DNA of 33,828 nt from UBA11400 sp964550435 (GCA_964550435.1 CAZJZI010000025.1:1-33828), one strand, 5' to 3'. Positions 24,850 to 33,560 are shown, numbered from the stretch's first letter. Notes: generated by a model not told the origin, from the sequence alone. Numbers and translations are program-made.

Positions 24850-26076
24850 TTACTCGTAGCGAAGTGACTCGATCGGGTCGGCCTTAGCGGCTTTGTAAGC
24901 AGGTAAAAATCCAAATGTAATCCCTACTCCGGCACACATCAAAAATGCTGTCAAAACCGTGGTCCAATCCATGTAAGCAACAAAAAACTGATTGAGTAAT
25001 GCAGAGGTACCTAATGATATTATCACGCCGATCACACCACCGAATGAGCAGATAACCACAGATTCAACCAGAAACTGGTACATGATCTCACTCGACTTTG
25101 CCCCAATCGCTTTTCGTATCCCTACTTCTTTGGTTCGTTCTTTTACCGATACAAACATGATGTTCATTACCCCAATTCCACCAATAAATAATGCGAGTCC
25201 AGTGAGGAAAAACCCTATACCGTAGATTGCCCCAGTCATAACTTGATATTGTTGTCGGAACAAATCCAGTTTATTGATCGCAAAGTCATTTTCCGCTCCC
25301 GGATCAAGTTTTCGGATTCGACGCATGACGCCCTCAACTTCATATTGCCCCTCTTCGAGCATTTCAGCATTTGCAAATTTGACCTGAAGCTGGATAAACC
25401 TTCGGAAACCATAAATTCTTCCAAATGTCTGGATCGGAATTATCAACTGATTGTCGAAACTTTCGAGCCCCAGAAAACTACCCTGTTCTACCATGACTCC
25501 GATGACTTCAAATCGTTGTCCCATAGCACGAATAGTGCGACCAATTGGATCTCTCTCTCCAAATAGTGCTTCTGCTACAGCATGTCCAACAACAACAACA
25601 TTTCTGGCTGCACGATTTTCTTCCTCAGTAAAGAATCGTCCTTCGGAAATATCAATTGCACCAGTAATAATGTATGAGGTCGAAACTCCACGAACGTCAG
25701 CTCTGTCAACTACTTCAGATTCAAAAGACACTGGGGTACTGGAGTACATCATGGCTGCAGCTGCTTCAACCGTTGTTGACATTTCTTCAATTTCGGCAGC
25801 GTAACCGACTTCGAGTTCGGGTCGGTTAATGTAGTCCCACCAATTATAATTAGGCCCAAAATTCCATGGCCATTTCTGAATGTAAACTACATTCTGTCCG
25901 AGCATATTCAAGCTGGACTCAAATCCACGGTTAAGGCCATCGATTACGGTGGCCATTGTGGTAACAGACACTATTCCAATAACTATTCCAAACGTGGTAA
26001 GAAATGCCCGCATTTTATTTGTCCATAGGGACATCCAAGCGATTTTAAAACCTTCAAGCAAACTGCGTCTGACCAT
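24850..26076 (-). CDS. MacB-type ABC transporter permease (copy 1)
   Basis: 408 residues, paralogous to the next gene. Seen: an N-terminal segment IAWMSLWTNKMRAFLTTFGI followed by VIGIVSVTT, a MacB-PCD periplasmic domain with VVVGHAVAEALFGERDPIGR and FEVIGVMVEQGSF, then the three-helix FtsX core with GGIGVMNIMFVSVKERTKEV followed by GIRKAIGAKSSEI, ending FLPAYKAAKADPIESLRYE. First gene of the permease-permease-adaptor operon; the 132-bp upstream spacer carries the terminator of the preceding peptidase gene and leaves about 68 bp for a promoter. No ATPase domain in the polypeptide or next to it. Likely exports a peptide, lipid or lipoprotein, by analogy only. Confidence 0.93.
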   Translation of the reverse strand: MVRRSLLEGFKIAWMSLWTNKMRAFLTTFGIVIGIVSVTTMATVIDGLNRGFESSLNMLGQNVVYIQKWPWNFGPNYNWWDYINRPELEVGYAAEIEEMSTTVEAAAAMMYSSTPVSFESEVVDRADVRGVSTSYIITGAIDISEGRFFTEEENRAARNVVVVGHAVAEALFGERDPIGRTIRAMGQRFEVIGVMVEQGSFLGLESFDNQLIIPIQTFGRIYGFRRFIQLQVKFANAEMLEEGQYEVEGVMRRIRKLDPGAENDFAINKLDLFRQQYQVMTGAIYGIGFFLTGLALFIGGIGVMNIMFVSVKERTKEVGIRKAIGAKSSEIMYQFLVESVVICSFGGVIGVIISLGTSALLNQFFVAYMDWTTVLTAFLMCAGVGITFGFLPAYKAAKADPIESLRYE

Positions 26077-26144
26077 GATAAACTTAGGGTTTTACTATGC
26101 ATTGCGTATCCTATGTTATTACGCCTGAATCGCCGAATAGTTGC

Positions 26145-26184
26145 AAAAAAAATGGGATAGCGGCCAAATAAAGCCACTATCCCA
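26145..26184 (-). terminator. Intrinsic terminator of the prolyl-oligopeptidase gene
   Basis: On the minus strand TGGGATAGTGGC (26184-26173) pairs with GCCGCTATCCCA (26164-26153), 12 bp with one G-U pair and an 8-nt loop, followed by eight Ts (26152-26145). It separates the peptidase gene from the export operon. Confidence 0.92.
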
Positions 26185-26208
26185 CTCAAAAACTGTGTTA
26201 ACAGTATC

Positions 26209-28323
26209 TTAGCGAATTGTCATTCCCGTTTCACTTGCGAGGAAAGCCCAACGGTCGGCCAGTTCTTCGATAATCATCGAAGTTGGCTTTCCTGCCCCGT
26301 GTCCGGCATTGGTCTGAATACGAATGAGTACTGGATTTTCGCCGGCATGTTTTTCCTGAAGTTCAGCAGCAAACTTAAAGCTGTGCGCAGGTACAACACG
26401 GTCATCACGATCAGCGGTTGTAATAAGTGTACTTGGATAGCTCACACCCGCTTTTACGTTGTGGAGAGGTGAGTATGCATACAGATATCCAAATCCTTCA
26501 GGATCTTCGCTGGTACCATAATCGCTGGCCCAAGCCCATCCAATGGTAAATTTGTGATAACGAAGCATATCCAATACACCAACTGCAGGGATACCGGCGG
26601 CGAATAAATCCGGACGCTGGAGCAAAGATGCCGCTACCAACAACCCACCATTTGAACCGCCCCCAATTGACAGATGATCTGGAGATGTGTAACCCTGGGC
26701 TACGAGATATTCTCCGGCTGCGATGAAGTCATCAAACACGTTTTGTTTGCGTTCTTTAGTTCCGGCTTGATGCCATTCACGACCATATTCTCCACCACCA
26801 CGAAGGTTGGCAACTGCGTAGATCCCTCCGTTTTCGAGCCATACTAAGTTGCCAACACTAAATCCAGGGGTCATTGAGATATTGAATCCACCATATCCAT
26901 AAAGATAGGTTGGGTTGGTACCATCAAGTTCGAGACCTTTTTTGTGGGTAACAAACATTGGAACCTGGGTTCCATCTTTGCTTTCATAGAAGACCTGAGT
27001 TGTCTCGTAGTCATCTGGATTGAAATCTACATCAGAAGAGCGGAAAACAGTACTCTCATTGGTTTCAAAATCATAACGATATATCGTTGATGGATAGGTG
27101 TATGATGAAAAACTGTAGAACGCTTCTGTGTCTTGTTTGCGGCCGGAGAATCCACTGGCACTACCAAGAGTTGGCAGCTCAACATCACGTTCAAAAGTCC
27201 CATCCATGGCATATATCTTGATTTCTGAACGAGCGTCGACCAGGTAGTCGGCAATTAATCGGTTGGCAACAACTGAAACTCCATCAAGTACACTCTCTGC
27301 CTCAGGAATGATTTCAGTCCAATTTGCAGATTGCGGGCGATTTACATCCACTGAAATCACACGATATTTCGGTGCGCTATTGTTTGTCAGGAAGTAAAAT
27401 TGGCTTCCTTCGTTGGTTAGGTATGAATAACTGGCATCGAATTCGTCCATTATCGGAACGACCGGACTGTTTGCACGACGCAGATCTTTCATATAGATAC
27501 GATTTCGTCGATCAGTCCCTTGAGTTATATTGATAATGAGATAATTGCCGTCGTCAGATACACTTCCATACAACCCCCAATCAGGTTGGTCAGGACGCTC
27601 ATAAATCAACACATCCTCGTCTTGACTGGTGCCCAATTTATGATAGAATAATTTCATATCACGATTCGCAGCGGTAAGTAACTCTCCTTCTGCAGGTTGT
27701 GGGAATCTGCTGTAGTAAAAACCTTCTTCTGCTTTATCCCAGGATATGCCTGAAAACTTGACCCATTGGATATGATCACCCAGTTGTTCTCCAGTAGTTA
27801 CATCCAAAACGAAAAACTCACGCCAGTCGGATCCACCTACTGATTTTGAGTAGGCCGCATATTTGGCATTATCACTGATTGTCAAACTAGCCAGACTCAC
27901 TGTTCCGTCTTCCGAGAAGGTATTTGGATCAATAAGAACTTCACCCTCGGCATCTAGACTGGTCTGTTTATAAACAACAGACTGATTTTGTAGTCCATCA
28001 TTGTATGAGTAAAAGTACATGTCCCCCTGACGATACGGAGTGGAATAACGCGGATAGTTCCAGAGTTCAGTGAGACGTTCTTTTAGGCGCTCACGACCGG
28101 GTAATGATTCAAGATATGGCATGGTAATGGCGTTTTGAGCCTGAATCCACTCATTTGTTTGATCGCTGTTTGGATCCTCAAGCCATCGCCAAGGATCAGC
28201 TACTACAGTTCCGTGATAAGTATCTACTACATCTGATTTCGGAAACACAGGATAATTAAAATCGGGTCTCGAAGAACAGGCCAGAAACAAAGCCAGCATT
28301 GAGACTGAAAGTGTTTTTTTCAT
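26209..28323 (-). CDS. Prolyl oligopeptidase family lipoprotein (S9A)
   Basis: Serine peptidase cleaving after proline in short peptides, here probably anchored to a membrane. 704 residues. Seen: a signal peptide MKKTLSVSMLALFLAC with lipobox Cys at 16; the N-terminal DPWRWLED block; a seven-bladed propeller over about residues 60-390; then the hydrolase domain with YGYGGFNISMTPGF, the nucleophile motif GGGSNGG (S about 557), TADRDDRVVPAHS with the acid residue near 640, and NAGHGAGK with the His near 675. An in-frame ATG ten codons upstream (28353) would put extra residues before the signal peptide, so 28323 is chosen. Cytosolic relatives lack the signal. Followed by a strong terminator; monocistronic. 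Confidence 0.95.
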   Translation of the reverse strand: MKKTLSVSMLALFLACSSRPDFNYPVFPKSDVVDTYHGTVVADPWRWLEDPNSDQTNEWIQAQNAITMPYLESLPGRERLKERLTELWNYPRYSTPYRQGDMYFYSYNDGLQNQSVVYKQTSLDAEGEVLIDPNTFSEDGTVSLASLTISDNAKYAAYSKSVGGSDWREFFVLDVTTGEQLGDHIQWVKFSGISWDKAEEGFYYSRFPQPAEGELLTAANRDMKLFYHKLGTSQDEDVLIYERPDQPDWGLYGSVSDDGNYLIINITQGTDRRNRIYMKDLRRANSPVVPIMDEFDASYSYLTNEGSQFYFLTNNSAPKYRVISVDVNRPQSANWTEIIPEAESVLDGVSVVANRLIADYLVDARSEIKIYAMDGTFERDVELPTLGSASGFSGRKQDTEAFYSFSSYTYPSTIYRYDFETNESTVFRSSDVDFNPDDYETTQVFYESKDGTQVPMFVTHKKGLELDGTNPTYLYGYGGFNISMTPGFSVGNLVWLENGGIYAVANLRGGGEYGREWHQAGTKERKQNVFDDFIAAGEYLVAQGYTSPDHLSIGGGSNGGLLVAASLLQRPDLFAAGIPAVGVLDMLRYHKFTIGWAWASDYGTSEDPEGFGYLYAYSPLHNVKAGVSYPSTLITTADRDDRVVPAHSFKFAAELQEKHAGENPVLIRIQTNAGHGAGKPTSMIIEELADRWAFLASETGMTIR

Positions 28324-28559
28324 AAGGAGTTGAGTTAGGTTAACATAAGACACTACAGAGATTATACTATTTTTTTAAATCTTGAGATGTTAAAAAAATT
28401 GATGCTTGAAGCTTAAATGAGTATAATGCTGTAATATCCATGCTAGGGTCTGGAATTCAGATAAGGTTTGAAATTATCAAAACTCATCTGAGGGTCAGGC
28501 GTAGGAGCATCCTTAGTTGGAGATGGTGAAAAATAAAACAGCTGGGGAACCCACACTAA

Positions 28560-29129
28560 ATGAAAAACGTCGTGTTGAATTTTGTTCATTTCATAAGAAA
28601 CATTAAACATGTTGGTGCAGTAGCGCCCAGTTCTCCGTACTTAGCACACGACATGACCGATCCGTTAAGAAAAGCACTTAGAAATTCCCCAAGACCACTC
28701 AAAATATTAGAACTTGGCCCTGGAACCGGTCCAATTACCAAAGAAATTGTATCATTACTCCGACCCGAAGACAACCTTGACATTGTTGAACTAGATAATA
28801 ATTTTTTCACCATGATCAAGGACACATATTCTGCTTCCAATATCGCAGTGTTCGAAATGAACGTGCTGGATTTCAATCCCGATTACACCTATGATTTCAT
28901 TCTGAGCAGCATCCCATACGATCAGTTACCACAAGAAATATCGACTGAAATTTGGCAGAAACAACTGGAAATGCTCAAGCCGAATTCGTTTTTCACCTAC
29001 TTCAAATACTACAAATTCAACTTCATTCGTGGACAATTTGAGCGCGCTGTTAACAAAAAACACTGCGTCAACAAAAGCTTTGTCCTGCGGAATGTCCCAC
29101 CCGCTTTTGTATATACCTTGAAATTTTAG
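28560..29129 (+). CDS. PmtA-like SAM-dependent methyltransferase
   Basis: 189 residues. Seen: an N-terminal FVHFIRNIKHVGAVAPSSPY segment typical of the phosphatidylethanolamine N-methyltransferase (PmtA) / rRNA adenine dimethylase-like group, the SAM-binding loop ILELGPGTGPIT at residues 49-60, an acidic IVELDNNF that ends strand 2, SSIPYDQLP in the position of motif IV, and NVPPAFVYTLKF at the C-terminus. Phospholipid or small-lipid methylation is the best inference; rRNA methylation is less likely because the length and the VGAVAPSS start match PmtA. Single plus-strand gene, divergent from the peptidase gene across 236 bp and converging on the YgjP-like gene with 9 bp between stops. Confidence 0.85.
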   Translation: MKNVVLNFVHFIRNIKHVGAVAPSSPYLAHDMTDPLRKALRNSPRPLKILELGPGTGPITKEIVSLLRPEDNLDIVELDNNFFTMIKDTYSASNIAVFEMNVLDFNPDYTYDFILSSIPYDQLPQEISTEIWQKQLEMLKPNSFFTYFKYYKFNFIRGQFERAVNKKHCVNKSFVLRNVPPAFVYTLKF

Positions 29130-29138
29130 TAGACTTCC

Positions 29139-29897
29139 TCAAATCATAAAGCACAGATTACCCTGTGTTTTTAGCCATTTATTTGCTGCATCAACCTTTG
29201 GGAAGTGGGATTTTACGAGCTGCCAATATGCTTTGCTGTGGTTCATGTGCACCGTATGACACAGCTCATGGACGACCAGATAGCGAACAATTTCTGGAGG
29301 GCACATAATCAATCTCCAATTTAACGATATGTTTCCCTTGCTTGAGCAGGTACCCCATTTAGTGCGTTGTGAACGAATGAACAGCTTAGTCCATCTGAAG
29401 GGTAGTTCATTAGCAGTGTTTCGAAACATTACGGGTAATTCTGTACGGGCGATTTCATAAAGAAATTCTAGTTTAACTTCATCCGGTATTACCATTGGTG
29501 AGGAACTCCCACGCGAAAATAAATCCATATTCTGGAATTTATTGTTGTCGGGTGGATATGCATCTATCCTGCCTTGACGTTCAACCAGTAACCATTTACT
29601 CTCTCCCGGACGGGCATGACGCAGGGTAATGGGTGTCCAGATTCCGCGAAGTAGAATGTCATTTTTATGCGCATACAATATGTCCCTGTACTCATTCTTT
29701 TTTCCAGCCATTCGTCTTAATGAAGTACGAATCCAGGTTTCTTTATCGATAACAAAATCCTTTATTGCCTTTTCACTACAATAAATTGGAGCAGATACAA
29801 CAATTTCACCGGGTTTGACACGAATTCTGATAGACTTCTGACCTTTTCTGCGGGTAAATTTGATTGGAGGACAATCGGTGAGTTGTACCATATACAT
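29139..29897 (-). CDS. YgjP-like zinc metallopeptidase (DUF45/SprT-related)
   Basis: 252 residues. Seen: an N-terminal beta-rich part (IKFTRRKGQKSIRIRVKPGE), RTKWGTCSSKGNISLNWRL, the hallmark of the YgjP-like family, and VVHELCHTVHMNHSKAYW, an HExxH zinc site at residues 210-214 with the third ligand H220. Family members are predicted metal-dependent proteases, often near restriction or repair genes, with no firm substrate. The start at 29897 is chosen because it overlaps the upstream hydrolase stop as ATGA; a longer frame from 29921 would overlap that gene by 25 bp. Translationally coupled to the alpha/beta hydrolase gene. Confidence 0.9.
   Translation of the reverse strand: MYMVQLTDCPPIKFTRRKGQKSIRIRVKPGEIVVSAPIYCSEKAIKDFVIDKETWIRTSLRRMAGKKNEYRDILYAHKNDILLRGIWTPITLRHARPGESKWLLVERQGRIDAYPPDNNKFQNMDLFSRGSSSPMVIPDEVKLEFLYEIARTELPVMFRNTANELPFRWTKLFIRSQRTKWGTCSSKGNISLNWRLIMCPPEIVRYLVVHELCHTVHMNHSKAYWQLVKSHFPKVDAANKWLKTQGNLCFMI
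29148..29172 (+). terminator. Terminator of the methyltransferase gene, embedded in the convergent gene
   Basis: AAAGCACAG (29148-29156) pairs with CTGTGTTTT (29163-29171; one G-U) around a 6-nt loop and runs into a T tract. It lies 19 bp after the stop codon and inside the last codons of the minus-strand metallopeptidase gene. Confidence 0.65.
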
Positions 29898-30769
29898 CAA
29901 ACGAGATACAGTTGGAACCACTTTATGGTCTGGTCAACCACTTCGGCAAAATGTTCAGGAAGATCTTCATCTTCAAAAGGATGTGCGCTGCCAAAAGTGT
30001 GAGATGCCCCATCAATTAAATATTTCTCTTTGTCTGCGCTGGCACATGCTTCGTGAAGTAGTTGAGAATGCATATGCGGAACCGTTTCGTCGTTTGTCCC
30101 ATGAATGAACAACGCAGGAATGTACAGATCTTTAACCCTATGAAGGGCAGAAAGTCGCTCTTTATTATTTAGTAAATCGTTGAGGAAATCACTCCCTATT
30201 TCGAGCGTCTGTCCGGTTCGTTTGTTTTCTACCTCAACAGACCCTTGTTTACTCCATTGAGATACGGCTTTGTCACCCAGGAAATTTAGGGAGTCAGAAA
30301 CTGCAGCCCAGGTTACCAGGCAGGATATTACATCTATTTCTGCAGCTGCAAGTACAGCTGTCAATCCACCCCTCGAGTGTCCGATAATTCCGAGTGGGAA
30401 CAAATCGCACATTGTTGTTGATGCTCCAATTTCACCAGACATTACAGCTCGAACTACAGTCCGAACATCATCTATCTCTTGTGAGAGTGTTTGTGTTTGA
30501 AAGAGTTCTGGATTATCTACCATCCCTGTAGTTGAGTTGACCCCATCATGGGCAAAATTCATTGCCAAAACCGCAAAACCATGACGTGCCATTTCAAAGA
30601 ATGCATCAGGAAAAGTTCCCCAGTCCTTGAATCCTTTAAATCCGTGTATAAACAGAATCAAAGGCAAAGAACCAGAATCAGTATGTGGGGCGTATACATC
30701 GAAGGCGATCGGATGACCGTCGGTTGATGTAAGTGAACCAGAATGCTTTTTGACTACCTTGTATTGCAT
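29897..30769 (-). CDS. Alpha/beta hydrolase (dienelactone hydrolase / esterase-like)
   Basis: 290 residues, no signal peptide. Seen: the oxyanion-region HGFKGFKDW (residues 42-50), the nucleophile elbow GHSRGG (S132), HGTNDETVP with the likely catalytic Asp, and GASHTFGSAHPF with the catalytic His. The triad is complete. The early ILFIHGFKGFKDWG followed by a large lid fits serine esterases or aminopeptidases acting on small molecules; the substrate is not predictable. It lies 39 bp after the pseudouridine synthase gene and overlaps the YgjP-like gene (ATGA). No Shine-Dalgarno sequence. Confidence 0.9.
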   Translation of the reverse strand: MQYKVVKKHSGSLTSTDGHPIAFDVYAPHTDSGSLPLILFIHGFKGFKDWGTFPDAFFEMARHGFAVLAMNFAHDGVNSTTGMVDNPELFQTQTLSQEIDDVRTVVRAVMSGEIGASTTMCDLFPLGIIGHSRGGLTAVLAAAEIDVISCLVTWAAVSDSLNFLGDKAVSQWSKQGSVEVENKRTGQTLEIGSDFLNDLLNNKERLSALHRVKDLYIPALFIHGTNDETVPHMHSQLLHEACASADKEKYLIDGASHTFGSAHPFEDEDLPEHFAEVVDQTIKWFQLYLV

Positions 30770-30808
30770 AGAATCGGATTTTTGAGCGATGCTATACGGA
30801 TAGATACA

Positions 30809-32334
30809 TCATTTTTGTTTCAAATCAAATAACTTGACAAGCATTCTGAGATCGTTTACCTCTTTTTCCTTGAGGAATCTCCATCTGCCTGGACGTACAT
30901 CAGCGACTGTGAGTCCTGCGTAATATGTACGGTGTAATTTGATGACTTCAAGTTTAAAATACTCAACCATGCGCCGAATCTGGCGGTTTCTGCCTTCAAA
31001 TATCGAGATTTTCAACGCATTTGGGCTTCCGGGTACACGTCGTGCTTCGTGAGCCGACGCAAGGCCATCTTCGAGAGTGATCCCCTGTCGCATTTCGAGT
31101 ATCTGTGGGTCAGTCATAGGGATGTCGGTTTCTACAATGTAGGTTTTCTTGACCTTGTAACTTGGGTGCATTAATCGATTTGCTAGATCACCGTCGTTAG
31201 TCAGGAGTAAGAGCCCGGTAGTATTTCGGTCGAGGCGTCCGACTGGATAAACACGTAAACCTGTTGCGTCTTTAATCAGATCCATAACTGTTGTTCGACC
31301 TTTTTCGTCCTCAACTGTCGTGATATGATTCTTAGGCTTGTTCATCAGGATGTAGGTAAAATCTTCTGGATGAACTTCTGCTCCGTCGACGGTAACCTTA
31401 TCCTTGTTAGTGACTTTGTGTCCCATTTCGGTAACTACGATACCGTTTACTTTGACTTTTCCATCAGCAATAATCGTATCGGCTTCACGACGTGAACTAA
31501 CGCCTGAATTAGCGATATACTTGTTTAACCTCCAAGAGCTCTCACTAGAGCTCAGAGACTTGTGGCGAAACTCGGTAGATTCATCTGAATCGTGATCGGT
31601 GTCTCGATAGCTACGGTTAACCTTTTTGGCACCGAATTTTTTATCACCAAACTTGTCTTCACGTGGCTTGCGGTCGCTGAATCTGTTGTCACCTGGTCTG
31701 TCTTCGCGAGGCTTACGGTCGCCAAAATTTCTATCACCTGGTCTGTCTTCACGTGGCTTTCGGTCGCTGAACTTTCTGTCACCTGGTCTGTCTTCGCGAG
31801 GCTTACGGTCGCCAAAANNNNNNNNNNNNNNNNNNNNNNNNNNNNNNNNNNNNNNNNNNNNNNNNNNNNNNNNNNNNNNNNNNNNNNNNNNNNNNNNNNN
31901 NNNNNNNNNNNNNNNNNGTCGCTGAACTTTCTGTCACCTGGTCTGTCTTCGCGAGGCTTACGGTCGCCAAAACTTCTATCACTTGGTCTATCTTCGCGAG
32001 GCTTACGGTCGCTGAACTTTCTGTCGCCAGGTTTGTCTTCGCGAGGTTTACGGTCGCTAAATTTCTTGTCAGAATACTTTTTCTCGCCAAAGCTTTTGTC
32101 AGATGAGCGTTTTTCAATGTCACGAGAATCGGATTCTCCTCCAACACCATACGTTTTAGAAGTTTTGCGTGGATTCTTATAACCTGCCGCTTCTCCCACT
32201 TTAAAACCTGGTTTTCTACTAGATCTAATTGGCTTTTCGGTTGTCTTATCCGTTCTTGGAGCTGATTTACGCTCTCCCTGGCTCGATTTTCTGTCGTCTG
32301 AATTCTTCTTCTCGTAACGCTTTGGCTTATCCAT
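30809..32334 (-). CDS. RluB/RsuA-family pseudouridine synthase with basic repeat N-terminus, crossed by a sequence gap
   Basis: rRNA pseudouridine synthase, most like RluB (23S U2605). The gene begins at ATG 32334 (MDKPKRYEKK) and ends at 30809, but 100 Ns at 31818-31917 break the frame, so the two parts seem like separate ORFs. Seen: a very basic N-terminal region of at least 230 residues with a 15-residue repeat (FSDRKPREDRPGDRK type); an S4 RNA-binding domain WRLNKYIANSGVSSRREADT around 31530-31400; then ILMNKPKNHITTVEDEKGRT and the catalytic block GRLDRNTTGLLLLTNDG with the active-site Asp. The short form starting at 31426 would lack half the S4 domain and is not the real start. Basic extensions on this enzyme are common in Bacteroidota. 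Confidence 0.92.
31637..32061 (-). repeat. 45-bp coding repeats in the pseudouridine synthase N-terminus
   Basis: Three full 15-codon units plus FSD lie before the gap and four after it, each of the form F-[SG]-D-RKPRED-[RK]-P-[GS]-DR-[KSN]. The DNA is nearly identical between units, explaining the assembly break. Codon phase requires the missing stretch to be 35 plus a multiple of 45 bases, so the 100-N gap is a placeholder. Confidence 0.9.
31818..31917. other. Scaffold gap of 100 Ns
   Basis: Exactly 100 undetermined bases inside the tandem coding repeat; a standard gap size, not a measured length. Confidence 0.99.
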
Positions 32335-32418
32335 GCTAAAAACTAATCACCTGATGCGGATGAAATCCATCCTGATTACAGCCACTTTGGCTGAACCTAA
32401 TAAGATACGATTAAAAAT

Positions 32419-32495
32419 GGTGCTTTGCACCGGAGAGTGTGGCTTTGCCACGGAGGGTGCTTCGCGGAGAGTACTTCTGGAGAGCGTGACTTCTC
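32419..32495. repeat. Hairpin-spacer modules (GGAGAGT type)
   Basis: GGTGC-TTT-GCACC (32419-32431) and GTGGC-TTT-GCCAC (32439-32451) are perfect 5-bp hairpins 20 bp apart. Shortened modules follow (GTGCTTCGC, TACTTCT, GTGACTTCTC), separated by GGAGAGT, GGAGGGT, GGAGAGT and GGAGAGC. Stem sequences vary, but the spacer and the central CTT are kept. Same architecture as 22120-22193 with a different spacer. Lies between the glycerophosphodiesterase gene and the pseudouridine synthase gene, both minus. Confidence 0.8.
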
Positions 32496-32519
32496 AACAG
32501 CAATGGGTGTTTATGGGCT

Positions 32520-32559
32520 TTACTGCTCAACCGCTCAACTGCTTGACAGCTTTACCGCT
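32520..32559. repeat. Octanucleotide array overlapping the 3' end of the glycerophosphodiesterase gene
   Basis: Five in-register 8-mers of the form NNACNGCT: TTACTGCT, CAACCGCT, CAACTGCT, TGACAGCT, TTACCGCT. The TAA stop of the minus-strand gene (32552-32554) lies inside the last unit, so the array begins at its final codons. Confidence 0.8.
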
Positions 32560-33469
32560 CATCAAATAAATTGGGGTAATCAGAAATAATCCCATCCACT
32601 CCTAATTCGAGCAATCGATTCATTTCTGCTGCATCATTTATGGTCCATGGTATAAGACGCATATTTCTACCGTGTACTTCAGCAACCATTGTAGAATCAA
32701 CGAATTGGTAGTAAGGAGAATAGATTTCGGGCACAAATCCGAGTCGGTCGATATTTAGGGCGACAGGATCATGGTTTTCGACAAGTAAAGCTAGATGAAT
32801 ACGTGGCTCAATTCTTCGTACGGCTATGAGCGTGTTGGGATCAAAAGACTGAACTACGGACCTGTCGGCGATACCTAGTCTGAATATTTCTTTCACCAAA
32901 AGCTCAGCGAAAGTGTCCGGTTGGGGATAATAAGAATCGTATTCACGTGGATCAGACTTTGTCTCAATGTTGTACCAAACTGGTGATTTGTTGTTATCAG
33001 AAAGCCATTTTTCTGCGGATTCGACCACCTCAGCAAGTGTAGGTTTGTAAACAGCCATTGGGTATTGGTTCGGGAATCTGGGGTTCCCACGCTTTCCAAC
33101 GTCGAATGACTGAATTTCGGAATACTCCATTAGGAACATATTTAGCATTTTTGCTTCTTCAGGTAGAACTGGAGATAAATCAGGATGAGATGAAATATCA
33201 GGATTGAACCAAGGTTCATGTGAAACAACCAGCATTGAGTCTCTCGAAACAACTAAGTCCAATTCCAATGTAGTAACACCCAGCTCTAACGCTTTGATGA
33301 ATGATGGAATTGTATTCTCTGGAAGAAGTCCACGTGCACCACGATGTCCTTGAAGATCAGGTTTCGGTATATTAATATGGTTAATTTCCACTGGAGTGAT
33401 GGGCGTTTTGTCAGGTTTTGAACATGAAGTCAATACCACCAGAATAATTGAAAATATTACAAGTCTCAT
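32552..33469 (-). CDS. Glycerophosphodiester phosphodiesterase lipoprotein
   Basis: Hydrolyses glycerophosphodiesters to glycerol-3-phosphate and an alcohol; here exported and probably lipid-anchored. 305 residues. Seen: a signal peptide with lipobox LTSC (C16); QGHRGARGLLPENTIPSF with catalytic H42; LELDLVVSRDSMLVVSHEPW with metal ligands E69 and D71 and catalytic H84; YNIETKSDP with a further metal ligand Glu; VVQSFDPNTL; and a C-terminal GVDGIISDYPNLF typical of the family. The active site is complete. The last residues (DER) and stop codon fall in an octamer repeat. First gene of a possible minus-strand run, but the repeat-rich 217-bp spacer to the pseudouridine synthase gene argues for separate transcription. 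Confidence 0.95.
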   Translation of the reverse strand: MRLVIFSIILVVLTSCSKPDKTPITPVEINHINIPKPDLQGHRGARGLLPENTIPSFIKALELGVTTLELDLVVSRDSMLVVSHEPWFNPDISSHPDLSPVLPEEAKMLNMFLMEYSEIQSFDVGKRGNPRFPNQYPMAVYKPTLAEVVESAEKWLSDNNKSPVWYNIETKSDPREYDSYYPQPDTFAELLVKEIFRLGIADRSVVQSFDPNTLIAVRRIEPRIHLALLVENHDPVALNIDRLGFVPEIYSPYYQFVDSTMVAEVHGRNMRLIPWTINDAAEMNRLLELGVDGIISDYPNLFDER

Positions 33470-33560
33470 CTCCCTAAGTTACTACAGCATCAACAATTGT
33501 CATAGTGATTATAAACATGAGGTGATTGATTAACAATAATATAATGTATGGCTTCTACGT

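Noticed and set aside
28324..28353. Upstream start for the prolyl oligopeptidase
   Set aside because: It would place ten residues before a clean lipoprotein signal peptide.
29898..29921. Longer start for the YgjP-like metallopeptidase
   Set aside because: It overlaps the upstream gene by 25 bp, whereas the internal ATG gives the ATGA coupling seen elsewhere here.
30809..31426. Pseudouridine synthase starting at 31426
   Set aside because: That start removes most of the S4 domain, which is encoded in the same frame upstream; the long frame is broken only by the N gap.
31592..32182. Plus-strand frame rich in LSPGLSSRGLRS repeats
   Set aside because: It is the antisense shadow of the 45-bp coding repeats in the pseudouridine synthase gene and crosses the N gap.
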